A DNA stretch of 16,432 nt from Chloroflexota bacterium (GCA_902810755.1 CADDYT010000144.1:1-16432), one strand, 5' to 3'. Positions 6,180-13,817 are shown, numbered from the stretch's first letter. Notes: generated by a model from the letters alone, not told the origin. Made by a program: numbers and translations.

Positions 6180-8390
6180 TTACCCCTGTTGCAATACCTC
6201 CTGATAAACTTTTATCAGACGACGGGCATACTGGCCCCAACCATTGCTGGCTTCGAGTACGTCGGCGTCTCTGGAACTGAGCGTATAGCGGTGCGTGAGG
6301 GCTTTGCTGAGCGCCTGCACGAGCGAGGCGTGGCTGGCCGGTGTGTAAAACAGGCAGGCGGCGGGCGGCAGCATGCCCTGGAAGCGCGGCAGGTCGGGGG
6401 CTACGATGATGCGCTCGTAGGAGAGCGCGAGCATGGCCGTATCGAGCATACCCGCGCGGGCGATGGCCCCGTGTGGCAGGACGAGCGCATCCGCGGCCCC
6501 CAGATAGAGCGGCATCTCCGCTTTGCCGGGCGTAGTCAGCGAGAGATGGATGGCCGGATGGTGCGCTGCCAGTTCCAGAATGCGCGTTCTGAGTCCGCTA
6601 TCCCGTATTGCTCCTGCCAGTAGCAACTGCGGCCCCCTGTCCGTTGTCTGTCCGTTCGCGATGGCCCTACTGGCAGCCAGCGCGGAGAACGCCTCGAGCA
6701 ACAAGAGCAACTCGCGTTCGGTGTGCCGGTGGGCCAGGCAGAGGTAGACGAAAGAGGCGTTACGCGGCAGGCCAAGCTCCCGGTACGCCTGCGGACGCGG
6801 CACGGGCGGCGCGTAGTAGCCGCGAAAGCCGGGCTGCGGCAGGCAGCGCAGGCGGCGGCGCAGCTTCTTATCCGGGTAGAGCTGCTCCGGCAGGCGCGTT
6901 GCCGCCAGTATGCGGTCGCTGCTATGCAGCAGGCGGCGTTCCAGCGTGCGGCGCGCCAGATGATGCAGCCCGCGCTCGCTCTGCCACCACCCTCCGGCGT
7001 CCGTGGTGACTATGCGTATACCCAGCCGCCGCGCCAGCCAGAGCCGGAACCAGAAACGCTGTCGCTGCCGGTAGTTCAGATCGAGCATCCCCGGTCGGTA
7101 GAGATGAATCACGCCCATAGCAGCGTATCCGCGTCCTGTCCGGTGCTGCCAGAGCCAGGAGAAAGGAATATCGGCGGCGAGGGTGCAGCTTACCCCCTGC
7201 GCGCGCAACGCGGCGGCGAGCAACTCGACTGCCGGTTCCTGCTCTCTCGTTGTCTCTGCCTCGCCGGGGGTGATGAGCAGCACCGCCAGTTTCGTAATTT
7301 CTAACGGCGCGTGTTCCAGCAACTGGAGATATTGCTGGAAACGGCCCCGGTGGTGTGCCTGCTCCATTGCTGCCAGCAGTTGTTCGCTGGATGGATGGCC
7401 GGCCAGCCAGAGCAACGGGCGATATAGTAGCGCCTGAGATGCTATCGCCAGCGCCTCGCGGCCCAGCGCGCCTATGATAGCCAGGCTGGATTGCTGTTTG
7501 TACGTTCCATCAGCAAGCTGGCTCGCATACTGCATAGTAATCTCGGCGCGTCCCTGCCAGTAGGCGCGCCCTCTGAAGAAGGCGCGTTTGAGCCGGGCCG
7601 CCGGGACACGGTGGGCCACAACCGCCTCCGGCTCGTACCAGAGCTGGCACCCGGCAGCGTGCAGGCGGCGGCAGAGATCATAAACCGCTAAATTCGTCGG
7701 CCATTGCCGTCGCTTGCTCAAAAATGGCGCGAACGAACCCGCCCGCCGCAGCGCCTCGATCTTCACCGAGAAACAGCAACTGCTGAAGTTGCCCCATTCC
7801 TCTACTCTCAGCCTCATGCGCTGCTGAGACGGGGCAAAGTAGCCGAGCAGGTCGAGCAGGTCATCGCTGAGCCAGTGCGGGCGCGGCGCTTCCCAGCAAA
7901 GTTCGACGCGCCCTCCGATAGCGTCGGCCCCGGTCTCTTCATAGGCGCGCAACAGCCGTTCGAGAAAATATGGATCCGCCAGCGTGTCGTCATCAAGGAA
8001 AACTGCTATCTCGCCTGTCGCCGCCAGCAACCCTGTTTCGCGGGCATAGGCCAGACCGTTCTGCGGCTCCGAAAGACATTGCACCTGCCACCTGTCTTCC
8101 GCCCGCCTGCCATCGTGTCCCGCGTTCACATAGGCACGCGCAGCTTCCAGTGTGCCATCGCTAGAGCCATTGTCAACGACAATCACCTCGAACCGGGTAC
8201 AGGGTAGCGTCTGGCGGCGCAGGCTCGCCAGCGCGGAAAGCGCCATGTTGCGCCTGTTGTATGTGCAGAGAATCACGCTCAGGCGCGGCGGCTTCCTGGC
8301 CTCCACGCACTCTTCCCGCCCCTGCTTCGCCGCCCGCCTCTTGCTCTCCTGTATGCCGCGCTGTTCCTGTGCTTTCCGCCTCACCCGCAT
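6180..8390 (-). CDS. bifunctional glycosyltransferase, GT2 plus GT-B fold
   Basis: The protein has 736 residues and two transferase modules. After a basic N-terminus (1-34) comes a GT2 domain: LSVILCTYNRRN, VVDNGSSDGT (72-80), the nucleotide/metal site FLDDDTLAD (131-139) and GGRVEL, up to about residue 290. The second module (about 385-736) is GT-B-like, with a GMLDLNYRQRQ...RLGIRIVTTD segment and a C-terminal donor half ending near LPHGAIARAGMLDTAML. The retaining GT4 motif E-x7-E is not kept there: the first Glu is absent and Asp stands at the second. No membrane span is evident, so it probably works at the inner face of the membrane on a lipid-linked or surface polysaccharide. GGAG lies 7 nt before the ATG, and a TGA two codons upstream fixes this as the first possible start. 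It overlaps the preceding short ORF in another frame and is followed by the glycoside hydrolase. Confidence 0.85.
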   Translation of the reverse strand: MRVRRKAQEQRGIQESKRRAAKQGREECVEARKPPRLSVILCTYNRRNMALSALASLRRQTLPCTRFEVIVVDNGSSDGTLEAARAYVNAGHDGRRAEDRWQVQCLSEPQNGLAYARETGLLAATGEIAVFLDDDTLADPYFLERLLRAYEETGADAIGGRVELCWEAPRPHWLSDDLLDLLGYFAPSQQRMRLRVEEWGNFSSCCFSVKIEALRRAGSFAPFLSKRRQWPTNLAVYDLCRRLHAAGCQLWYEPEAVVAHRVPAARLKRAFFRGRAYWQGRAEITMQYASQLADGTYKQQSSLAIIGALGREALAIASQALLYRPLLWLAGHPSSEQLLAAMEQAHHRGRFQQYLQLLEHAPLEITKLAVLLITPGEAETTREQEPAVELLAAALRAQGVSCTLAADIPFSWLWQHRTGRGYAAMGVIHLYRPGMLDLNYRQRQRFWFRLWLARRLGIRIVTTDAGGWWQSERGLHHLARRTLERRLLHSSDRILAATRLPEQLYPDKKLRRRLRCLPQPGFRGYYAPPVPRPQAYRELGLPRNASFVYLCLAHRHTERELLLLLEAFSALAASRAIANGQTTDRGPQLLLAGAIRDSGLRTRILELAAHHPAIHLSLTTPGKAEMPLYLGAADALVLPHGAIARAGMLDTAMLALSYERIIVAPDLPRFQGMLPPAACLFYTPASHASLVQALSKALTHRYTLSSRDADVLEASNGWGQYARRLIKVYQEVLQQG

Positions 8391-8598
8391 CCATCATCTC
8401 CGTCTCGTAAAAATCCTCTATTCCTCCGAAATGCAGGTACGAGGTGCTGTCTGGCAATGCATCGATGGCAAAATTCCATTCTTGCTCCTGACCGGGTTCC
8501 GTCGTTTCTGCAAAGAGAATATCCGGGGGAAGCATTGACACATCCGGCGCAAACGCGGCCAGCCAGGAGAGACAGTATCTGTTCACCTCCACCGCCAT
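8173..8598 (-). CDS. short protein of unknown function overlapping the glycosyltransferase
   Basis: The ATG at 8598 has an excellent ribosome binding site, AGGAGG at 8604-8609 with 5 nt spacing, so translation very likely starts here rather than at 8634. The first 68 or so residues (MAVEVNRYCLSWLAAFAPDV...) look like real protein with ordinary composition. The open frame then runs 218 nt into the glycosyltransferase gene in a different frame, where it becomes Gly/Ala/Glu-rich and looks like a shadow of that gene. A run of five T at the GAGGATTTTTACGAG segment (minus strand, before 8410) is a natural slip point: with one T fewer, the frame would end at a TGA just before the glycosyltransferase ATG, a normal operon junction. 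So the true protein may be about 67 residues. I do not recognise the family. It is the first gene of the leftward unit. Confidence 0.55.
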   Translation of the reverse strand: MAVEVNRYCLSWLAAFAPDVSMLPPDILFAETTEPGQEQEWNFAIDALPDSTSYLHFGGIEDFYETEMMDAGEAESTGTARHTGEQEAGGEAGAGRVRGGQEAAAPERDSLHIQQAQHGAFRAGEPAPPDATLYPVRGDCR

Positions 8599-8639
8599 CT
8601 CATCCTCCTTTATGTATGCTCTGTAGTCTCTCACAGCCG

Positions 8640-8650
8640 GGTTATACCAG
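8640..8650 (-). promoter_or_regulatory. candidate operator copy, CTGGTATAACC
   Basis: On the minus strand the 11-mer CTGGTATAACC appears about 40 nt before the short-protein ATG at 8598. It is identical to 707-717 in the CGNR promoter. The TATAAC inside it (8646-8641) could be the -10 box of the leftward unit, although no good -35 box stands 17 nt away. It may be chance. Confidence 0.3.
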
Positions 8651-8874
8651 GAGTAGGAAACGGGTTGTGGATGAGGAGATATCTCTCATGCCTCAGTTAA
8701 GGATTGAATAGAACAAATATACACCTGTTCTTCACCTCACGCTCCATCTCTTAACCAGATCACAACCGCAACATGAGCAAGTTGCGACAATGCCGCTTTA
8801 TTCTGTATTAGAGAATAGTGTACCTGCGTTCGTCGGGTACTGTGATGTGGTGGACGATGTGGATGGGAGGAGCT

Positions 8875-9600
8875 ATGGAGACAAACCAGTATCCTGCCGG
8901 GCCTGAGCAACAGGAGCAGTTTTCTCTTGTGTGTATCACGCTCAGTGAGCAATCTGCCGCCAGCGTGCGGCGCGTGGCCCGGCGCGTCTGTCGCAATGTG
9001 CGGCAGAGCGATTGTGTGCTGTATGCGGGCCGCGTATGCGCGGTCGTTCTGGCGCGCACCCCGCTCAGCGGCGCGCAGGCGGCTGCACGGCGGTTGCGCG
9101 ACCTGCTGCTGGATGTGGAATACGAGCTACAGGCGCTGGGCGGCGTGGCCGCTGTAACGATGCTCCAGCACCTGCGCGCGCACGAGTCGGTGGTGGTGCA
9201 GCGCGAAGAGGATGGTGACCTTTCCCTGCCCGCGTCCGGGAGACGAGAGGGCATGCGCGAACGGGAAGAGGATCGAGAGCAGGATCGCTGGCGGGAAGAG
9301 ACGCGAGAGCGCGAAACGCTGCCACAGCTCTCCGTCCTTTCGCAGTATCCTGCGCCGCGCGTCCTGCACCTGTTTCCCTATGAGCTGGCGCGCCGTTACC
9401 GTGCGGTGCCGGTGGGGGCCGAGCGGTCTATCCTGACCTTAGCCACCTGCCAGCATCTGGAAGCGGATGTGATCGCCTACTTTCAGCAGGTCACGCGGCG
9501 TAACATCTTCCTGGTGCGCTGTGAGGAACGCATGGTCGAGGATTTGCTGCTCTACTGGCGGCGCATCCTGCCCATTCACCCACGCGCTGCCAGTGTGTAA
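8875..9600 (+). CDS. degenerate GGDEF-like plus MshEN-like domain protein
   Basis: This soluble 241-residue protein has three parts. Residues 16-95 resemble the second half of a GGDEF domain (VRQSDCVLY...VVLARTPLSGAQAAARRLRDLL), but where GGDEF should stand the sequence is AGRVC, so no cyclase activity is expected. Residues 120-150 are a highly charged Arg/Glu linker (GMREREEDREQDRWREE). Residues 155-232 resemble the second half of the N-terminal domain of type II secretion/pilus ATPases (MshEN, GSPII_E): VLHLFPYELARRYRAVPVG...LTLATCQHLEADVIAYFQ. MshEN domains bind cyclic di-GMP, but the RLG-type first motif is missing, so binding is uncertain. GGAGG at 8866-8870, 4 nt from the ATG, supports this start over the one at 8818. 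The next gene begins 12 nt downstream, so the two are an operon. I would call it a signalling or scaffold protein of unknown target. Confidence 0.7.
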   Translation: METNQYPAGPEQQEQFSLVCITLSEQSAASVRRVARRVCRNVRQSDCVLYAGRVCAVVLARTPLSGAQAAARRLRDLLLDVEYELQALGGVAAVTMLQHLRAHESVVVQREEDGDLSLPASGRREGMREREEDREQDRWREETRERETLPQLSVLSQYPAPRVLHLFPYELARRYRAVPVGAERSILTLATCQHLEADVIAYFQQVTRRNIFLVRCEERMVEDLLLYWRRILPIHPRAASV

Positions 9601-9612
9601 AAAGGGTGTGTC

Positions 9613-11142
9613 ATGACACGAGTTATTATGCTGGGGATTGATGGTCTGGACGCCGATCTACTGCGCGTCTATGGCCCCTCGCTGCCCCACCTGCGCCGCC
9701 TGATGCTGGAATCGCCGTTCCTCGAACTCACGTCCAGCTTCCCGCCGGAGCCTGCGCTTGCCTGGACGAGCGTCTATACCGGCCTCAATCCTGCTCGACA
9801 CGGGCTGGCGGGCCAGCCGAAAGCCAGTACCCTGCAGGCCATCGGCCCGCGCCTTTCAGGCCAGACGTTCTGGGACAGGGCAGGGCTGGCGGGCAGGCGC
9901 GTCTGCGTCCTCAATCCCGGCTTCGCCTGTTCTCCCTGGTCGGTCAGCAGCGTCATGCGCTCACTGCCATTCGAAAGCCTGCAAAGCGACTGCGATGGCC
10001 TTCCGACAGCTGCCTCACCCTCCGCGCTTTTTTCGCCCTCATCGGATGCGTCGGCTATCCCGTCAGAAGGCGATCTGGCTACGTTCTGCCAGTCCCGGTA
10101 TGCTCGCTGCGAGCAGCAGGCCGCGCTCGGCTTAGAATTCTTCCGGAGCGAACCCTGGGACCTCTTTTTCCTGCGACTGGATACCCTTCCCGCCGCGCAG
10201 CGCCTGCTCTGGCGCTACTGCGATCCCGACGACCCGGCCTATCCCGGCTACAACGACTTTGCCGATACTATCCCGGCTTTCTACCGGCTTTTTGACCGGA
10301 TCATCAGCGATTTCCGCTCCTACCTTGAAGCTGATTGCGTGCTGCTGGTGCTAAGCGCATACGGGCAGGGCCGCAGTTGCATTTCCAGCCTTCACCTCAA
10401 CGAGTGGCTGCGTTTGCAGGGGCTACTGACTCCGCGCGCCGCTCCTCCATACCGCCTTGCCTACCTCTCCGCGCGCCGCTTCCTTCTCAATCATGCTCAA
10501 GGCGGCCTACACGCGCTCTTGAGCGGCCTGCATATGCAGGAGATGCTCTCACGCCGCGCCTGCCAGAGACCGCATCAACAGATCAACGAGGCCGTTGACT
10601 GCCAGGAATCGCTGGCCTGGCTGGCCGAATTCACCGCTAACAGCCCCTTCGCTGGCATTGTCATCAATCGAGCCAGGGCCGAGCGTCAGGGCTATACATA
10701 TGAGCGGCTGCGTGGAGAATTGGTGCGCAAACTTATGCAACTGCGCGTGCAGGGGCAGACGGTGGTCTGCCGGGCGCACGCCCGTGAGGAATATTACCAG
10801 GGCGAGTGTAGCGAGCAGTTCCCTGATATCATCTTCGAGCTACACAGCGCCTTTCATGCCGATGGCGGCCTCTACCTGCCGCTCGTCACTCCCAACATGG
10901 CTCATCACATCGTTTCTGGCAACAATCATAGATCTGGCGTCTTGCTGCTCGGCAACTTGCCTGCTGGCAGCGAGACGCTGGAGCGCCGTGACGGGCCGCA
11001 TGTGGTGGATGTGGCTCCGACCGTTCTTCACCTGCTGGGCGTGACCGCCGCAGATGGGGATGGGGAGCCACTCGTCCTGCCTCCCGTCGTTTATTCCCGC
11101 CTGGTGCCGCCGCTGCTCTCCCTGCCTATGCTACCGCGTTGA
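9613..11142 (+). CDS. alkaline phosphatase superfamily protein, metal site degenerate
   Basis: The 509-residue protein has the fold signature of the nucleotide pyrophosphatase/phosphodiesterase branch of the alkaline phosphatase superfamily: MLGIDGLDADLL (D10), the nucleophile loop PPEPALAWTSVYTGLNPARHG (T52 or S53), the HLNEWLRLQGLL segment, SGNNHRSG (H439), and a C-terminal VVDVAPTVLHLLG. Several expected metal ligands are missing: the D-x-x-QH-x-x-W site reads DTLPAAQRLLW (D190 kept, His to R197) and the SDHG motif reads SAYG (Asp to A249, His to Y250). Hydrolysis with two metal ions is therefore doubtful, and it may be a binding or regulatory pseudoenzyme. There is no signal peptide, unlike many relatives. 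AAGGG at 9602-9606 is 6 nt from the ATG. It forms an operon with the GGDEF/MshEN-like gene, and its last 17 bases overlap the end of the convergent sigma-factor gene. Confidence 0.82.
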   Translation: MTRVIMLGIDGLDADLLRVYGPSLPHLRRLMLESPFLELTSSFPPEPALAWTSVYTGLNPARHGLAGQPKASTLQAIGPRLSGQTFWDRAGLAGRRVCVLNPGFACSPWSVSSVMRSLPFESLQSDCDGLPTAASPSALFSPSSDASAIPSEGDLATFCQSRYARCEQQAALGLEFFRSEPWDLFFLRLDTLPAAQRLLWRYCDPDDPAYPGYNDFADTIPAFYRLFDRIISDFRSYLEADCVLLVLSAYGQGRSCISSLHLNEWLRLQGLLTPRAAPPYRLAYLSARRFLLNHAQGGLHALLSGLHMQEMLSRRACQRPHQQINEAVDCQESLAWLAEFTANSPFAGIVINRARAERQGYTYERLRGELVRKLMQLRVQGQTVVCRAHAREEYYQGECSEQFPDIIFELHSAFHADGGLYLPLVTPNMAHHIVSGNNHRSGVLLLGNLPAGSETLERRDGPHVVDVAPTVLHLLGVTAADGDGEPLVLPPVVYSRLVPPLLSLPMLPR

Positions 11143-11719
11143 GCAACACTTCTCCCTGCGTCTCGCCCGCCTCGATCGTTCTGAGCATGTGCCGTAAATT
11201 GTTCAATGCCGTCTGAATGCGCTTCTTCAGCGTGTTTTCCGAGGTTTGCAGCGCCCGTGACATCTCCGGCAGCGTCATGCCATCGTAATAATGAAGGATG
11301 ATGGCCGTTTTCTGCTTATCGGGCAGGTTCTCAATCGCCTGCGCCAGATCCCAGTTGCGTTCTAAATACCCCTTGGAGTGATCGGCGGCGCTGGCAAGCA
11401 GGTCCCCCTCCTGTTCCGCCATCATCTGGCGTGTAAAAACGGTAGCCCGCGCCAGGCGGCGTTTGAAGCTGATGCACTGGTTGACCACAATACGCATCAG
11501 CCAGGGACGCAGCGCCCCCGCCTCGCGCAAATCCGGCAGGTGATGCCACATCTGAATCAAGGCATCCTGCACAACGTCTTCCGCGATGTCTCTATCTTTG
11601 ACTATCATCCATGCCGTGCGCAACATCAGCGCGCTATAGTGGTTGATAATCTCTTGAAATGCTTCCATGTCTCCGGCCAGGGCACGTGTCACCACTCCCT
11701 CATCCATCAGTGCTTGCAT
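11126..11719 (-). CDS. RNA polymerase sigma factor, ECF subfamily
   Basis: This 197-residue sigma factor has the two ECF domains. Region 2 spans about residues 20-85, with LMLRTAWMIVKDRDIAEDVVQDALIQMW and RPWLMRIVVNQC, which bind core polymerase and the -10 element. Region 4 spans about 125-182, with IENLPDKQKTAIILHYYDGM and a helix-turn-helix TLPEMSRALQTSENTLKKRI for the -35 element. The linker (86-124) is unusually long and acidic in part. The ORF is open to an ATG at 11761, but GGAGGAG lies 11 nt before the ATG at 11719, so I prefer that start. The gene appears monocistronic: to its left is the convergent phosphatase-like gene, and upstream is the ECF transporter. No anti-sigma gene is in the window, so its control is unclear. 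Length and domains are complete. Confidence 0.92.
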   Translation of the reverse strand: MQALMDEGVVTRALAGDMEAFQEIINHYSALMLRTAWMIVKDRDIAEDVVQDALIQMWHHLPDLREAGALRPWLMRIVVNQCISFKRRLARATVFTRQMMAEQEGDLLASAADHSKGYLERNWDLAQAIENLPDKQKTAIILHYYDGMTLPEMSRALQTSENTLKKRIQTALNNLRHMLRTIEAGETQGEVLLNAVA

Positions 11720-11762
11720 AGAGTTCTTTTCTCCTCCGACAATGTTACAAACTATGTACATA

Positions 11763-11791
11763 TATATAACGTACTCTATGCATTATTGCAA
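11763..11791 (-). promoter_or_regulatory. promoter of the ECF sigma-factor gene
   Basis: On the minus strand TTGCAA (11791-11786), a 17-nt spacer and TATATA (11768-11763) stand about 45 nt before the ATG at 11719. The predicted start is near 11756. This resembles a housekeeping promoter more than an ECF-type one. The rest of 11792-11905, up to the EcfT stop, shows no gene, and I found no clear terminator in it. Confidence 0.5.
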
Positions 11792-11905
11792 GGTGTGCCT
11801 GCTCACTATTTTTGATATGTCCATGCTTTGTTCATGGTTGTAAGCGGTTTGTCCAGGGAGAGCGCGCCGGTAGCGCAAAACAGGAAGAGTGGATTGAAAG
11901 TGCAG

Positions 11906-12946
11906 CTATCCCTGGAACACCAGCGCGCCGAGCGTGGTACCCACTACAACCACTACTACGACAAAATCCGGCCACCGGATTGTTTTTTCGTGCAGCAGCG
12001 TCTGGCGCTGCTCGCTCTGGTAGCCGCGCGCTTCCAGCGCCGTTGCCAGTTCGGCGGCGCGGCGGAAGGTGGCCTGCATGAAGGGGACGAAGAGCATGGT
12101 CATGCTTTGCAGACGCTCGCGCAGCGTTCCCTGTGTCAGATCGGCCCCGCGCGCCGTCTGTGCCTTGACCAGTTGCTCGGCCTCCTCAAGCAGCGTCGGC
12201 ACGAAGCGCAGGGCGATCAGCGTCATGAGGGCGAAATCGTCGACGGGCAATTTCAGCCAGCGCAGGGGCGTCATAAGCAGCGTCATGCCCTCGATCAGGG
12301 CGATGGGCGAGGTGGTCATGGTGAGCAGCAGGGAGAAGGTATAGAGGGTGAGAAAAGCGACGAAGAAGGCCATTGTGTACCAGACGCCATCGTAGGTCAG
12401 CACAATCGGGCCGATGGGTTGCAGACCTCCGGCGGGCGCGTGGCGTGTCAGCCAGAGGAAGAGCAGCGCGATGATGGTCAGCAGCAGCACCAGCAGGCGG
12501 CTGGAGCGGAACCAGATACGTCGTCGCAGCGCGCGCGCCCATGCTGCGCGTAGCAGCGAGAGCAAGAGGTAGGTCAGCGGGAGAATGCTGGCGATGAGGA
12601 TGGTGAGTCGCAGCGTGCCATAGGGAACATGCCAGGGGCCATACATCGCCAGGAGGGTTGTGCCGACGTTGCTGAAGAAGATGGCCGGGGGAATGCCGAT
12701 CAGCGTGAGCAGCAGCAACAACCAGAGCCGTTGCCACAGCACACGCAAGGGAATACCGGACAGCACAATTGCCAGCAGGAGCAGCGCGACCACAACGATA
12801 TATGGCGCGAAATGCCACTCGCGCCCGTTGGCAATGGCAACCACCACCGCCAGCCAGACCATGATGAGCAGCTTGGTGCGGGCCTGCAATCTATGGAAGA
12901 GGCTCTTGCCGGGATAGTAAACGCCGAGCGAAATTTTGCTGAACAT
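11906..12946 (-). CDS. ecfT: ECF transporter transmembrane subunit EcfT
   Basis: This 346-residue integral membrane protein couples the ATPases to the substrate-binding S protein of an energy-coupling-factor transporter. The two family coupling motifs are present near the C-terminus: AQTARGADL (ARG at 265-267) and ATALEARGYQ (ARG at 306-308), which contact the ATPase grooves. It starts, as the family does, with a FHRLQARTKLL segment before the first span. The family is usually near 265 residues; the extra 70-80 lie around residues 95-185 and include about two more hydrophobic stretches (111-133 and 150-166) and a basic RALRRRIWFRSSR loop. The ATG at 12946 is 4 nt after the EcfA2 stop, so translation is probably coupled; the longer frame to 13000 would overlap that gene. 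The C-terminus ends in a hydrophobic Val-rich span. Last gene of the operon. Confidence 0.9.
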   Translation of the reverse strand: MFSKISLGVYYPGKSLFHRLQARTKLLIMVWLAVVVAIANGREWHFAPYIVVVALLLLAIVLSGIPLRVLWQRLWLLLLLTLIGIPPAIFFSNVGTTLLAMYGPWHVPYGTLRLTILIASILPLTYLLLSLLRAAWARALRRRIWFRSSRLLVLLLTIIALLFLWLTRHAPAGGLQPIGPIVLTYDGVWYTMAFFVAFLTLYTFSLLLTMTTSPIALIEGMTLLMTPLRWLKLPVDDFALMTLIALRFVPTLLEEAEQLVKAQTARGADLTQGTLRERLQSMTMLFVPFMQATFRRAAELATALEARGYQSEQRQTLLHEKTIRWPDFVVVVVVVGTTLGALVFQG

Positions 12947-12950
12947 ACTA

Positions 12951-13817
12951 CTATACAATCCTATCTTTGAGCTTGAGTCTGAGCAGGGCGAATGCCTCAT
13001 CCAGCGTCAGCGTCTCTGCGGGAATCGCCATACCCTGCTGGCGCAGCAGCGCGAGCAACTCGCTCAGTGGCGGAGCGGCCAGTCCCCATTTGCGCAACTG
13101 GTCACCGTGCGCGAAGATGTGACGCGGCGGTCCCTGCATCACCAGCTGGCCCTGGTGCAGCACGCAGAGCCAGTCCGCCAGCGCCGCCACCTCGGCCATA
13201 TCGTGCGAGACCAGCACAATGGTCACGCCCTGTTCTTCCTTGATGCGTTGCAGGTAGTAGTAAAACTCCTCACGCGCGTCCGCATCTAGCCCGCTGGTCG
13301 GCTCGTCGAGAATGAGGATCGAGGGAGACATGGCCAGCACGCCTGCCAGCGCCACGCGCCGCATTTGCCCGCCGCTTAGCTCAAAAGGCGAGCGCGCCGC
13401 GAACTGCTCGTGGGGCAGGCCGACCATGTCGAGCGCATGGAAGACGCGGCGGCGCACCTCACGCCGCTCTACCTTCTGTCGGCGCGGCGCGAAGGCGACA
13501 TCGGCGAAGACGGTGCGCTCGAATAGCTGCATCTCTGGAAACTGGAACAACATGCCTACATGCCGCCGCAATGTCTGCAAATCCACGCCTGCCGCGCCGG
13601 TATCAAGGCCGTTAACGATCACGCGCCCGCTGGTTGGCCGTAGCAGGCAGTTAAAATGCTGCACCAGCGTCGATTTGCCGGAGCCGGTGACGCCGATAAT
13701 GGCCGTGCAGCTTCCTCGTTCGATCTCCAGCGTGATGTCGTTCAGCGCCACCTTTTGCTGCGGCCCCGGCGCGTAGATATGGGTCAGGTGCCGGGTGATG
13801 ATGATTGGTTCTATCAA
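12951..13817 (-). CDS. ecfA2: ECF transporter ATP-binding subunit EcfA2
   Basis: This 288-residue ABC ATPase of the energy-coupling module has every expected motif: Walker A GVTGSGKST (42-50), the Q-loop FQFPE (91-95) typical of EcfA2, signature LSGGQ (147-151) followed by MRRVALAGVLAM, Walker B LILDEP (168-173) and the H-loop SHD (204-206). The C-terminal 50 residues are the extra family tail for dimerisation. It starts with TTG at 13817, whose TG overlaps the TGA stop of EcfA1 (13814-13816); GGGAG lies about 9 nt upstream inside that gene. The overlap implies translational coupling and equal amounts of the two ATPases, which form a heterodimer. Length is normal for the family. Confidence 0.93.
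   Translation of the reverse strand: MIEPIIITRHLTHIYAPGPQQKVALNDITLEIERGSCTAIIGVTGSGKSTLVQHFNCLLRPTSGRVIVNGLDTGAAGVDLQTLRRHVGMLFQFPEMQLFERTVFADVAFAPRRQKVERREVRRRVFHALDMVGLPHEQFAARSPFELSGGQMRRVALAGVLAMSPSILILDEPTSGLDADAREEFYYYLQRIKEEQGVTIVLVSHDMAEVAALADWLCVLHQGQLVMQGPPRHIFAHGDQLRKWGLAAPPLSELLALLRQQGMAIPAETLTLDEAFALLRLKLKDRIV

Noticed and set aside
8705..8735. GAACA...TGTTC near 8711-8730 as a LexA box
   Set aside because: The spacing and central bases do not match known LexA consensus sites.
8737..8952. Minus-strand 71-residue frame in the divergent intergenic region
   Set aside because: It overlaps the start of the plus-strand gene and has low-complexity His/Pro/Ser content with no ribosome binding site.
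11828..12553. Plus-strand frame opposite EcfT
   Set aside because: Gln/Gly/Arg-rich antisense of a transmembrane gene; no ribosome binding site seen.
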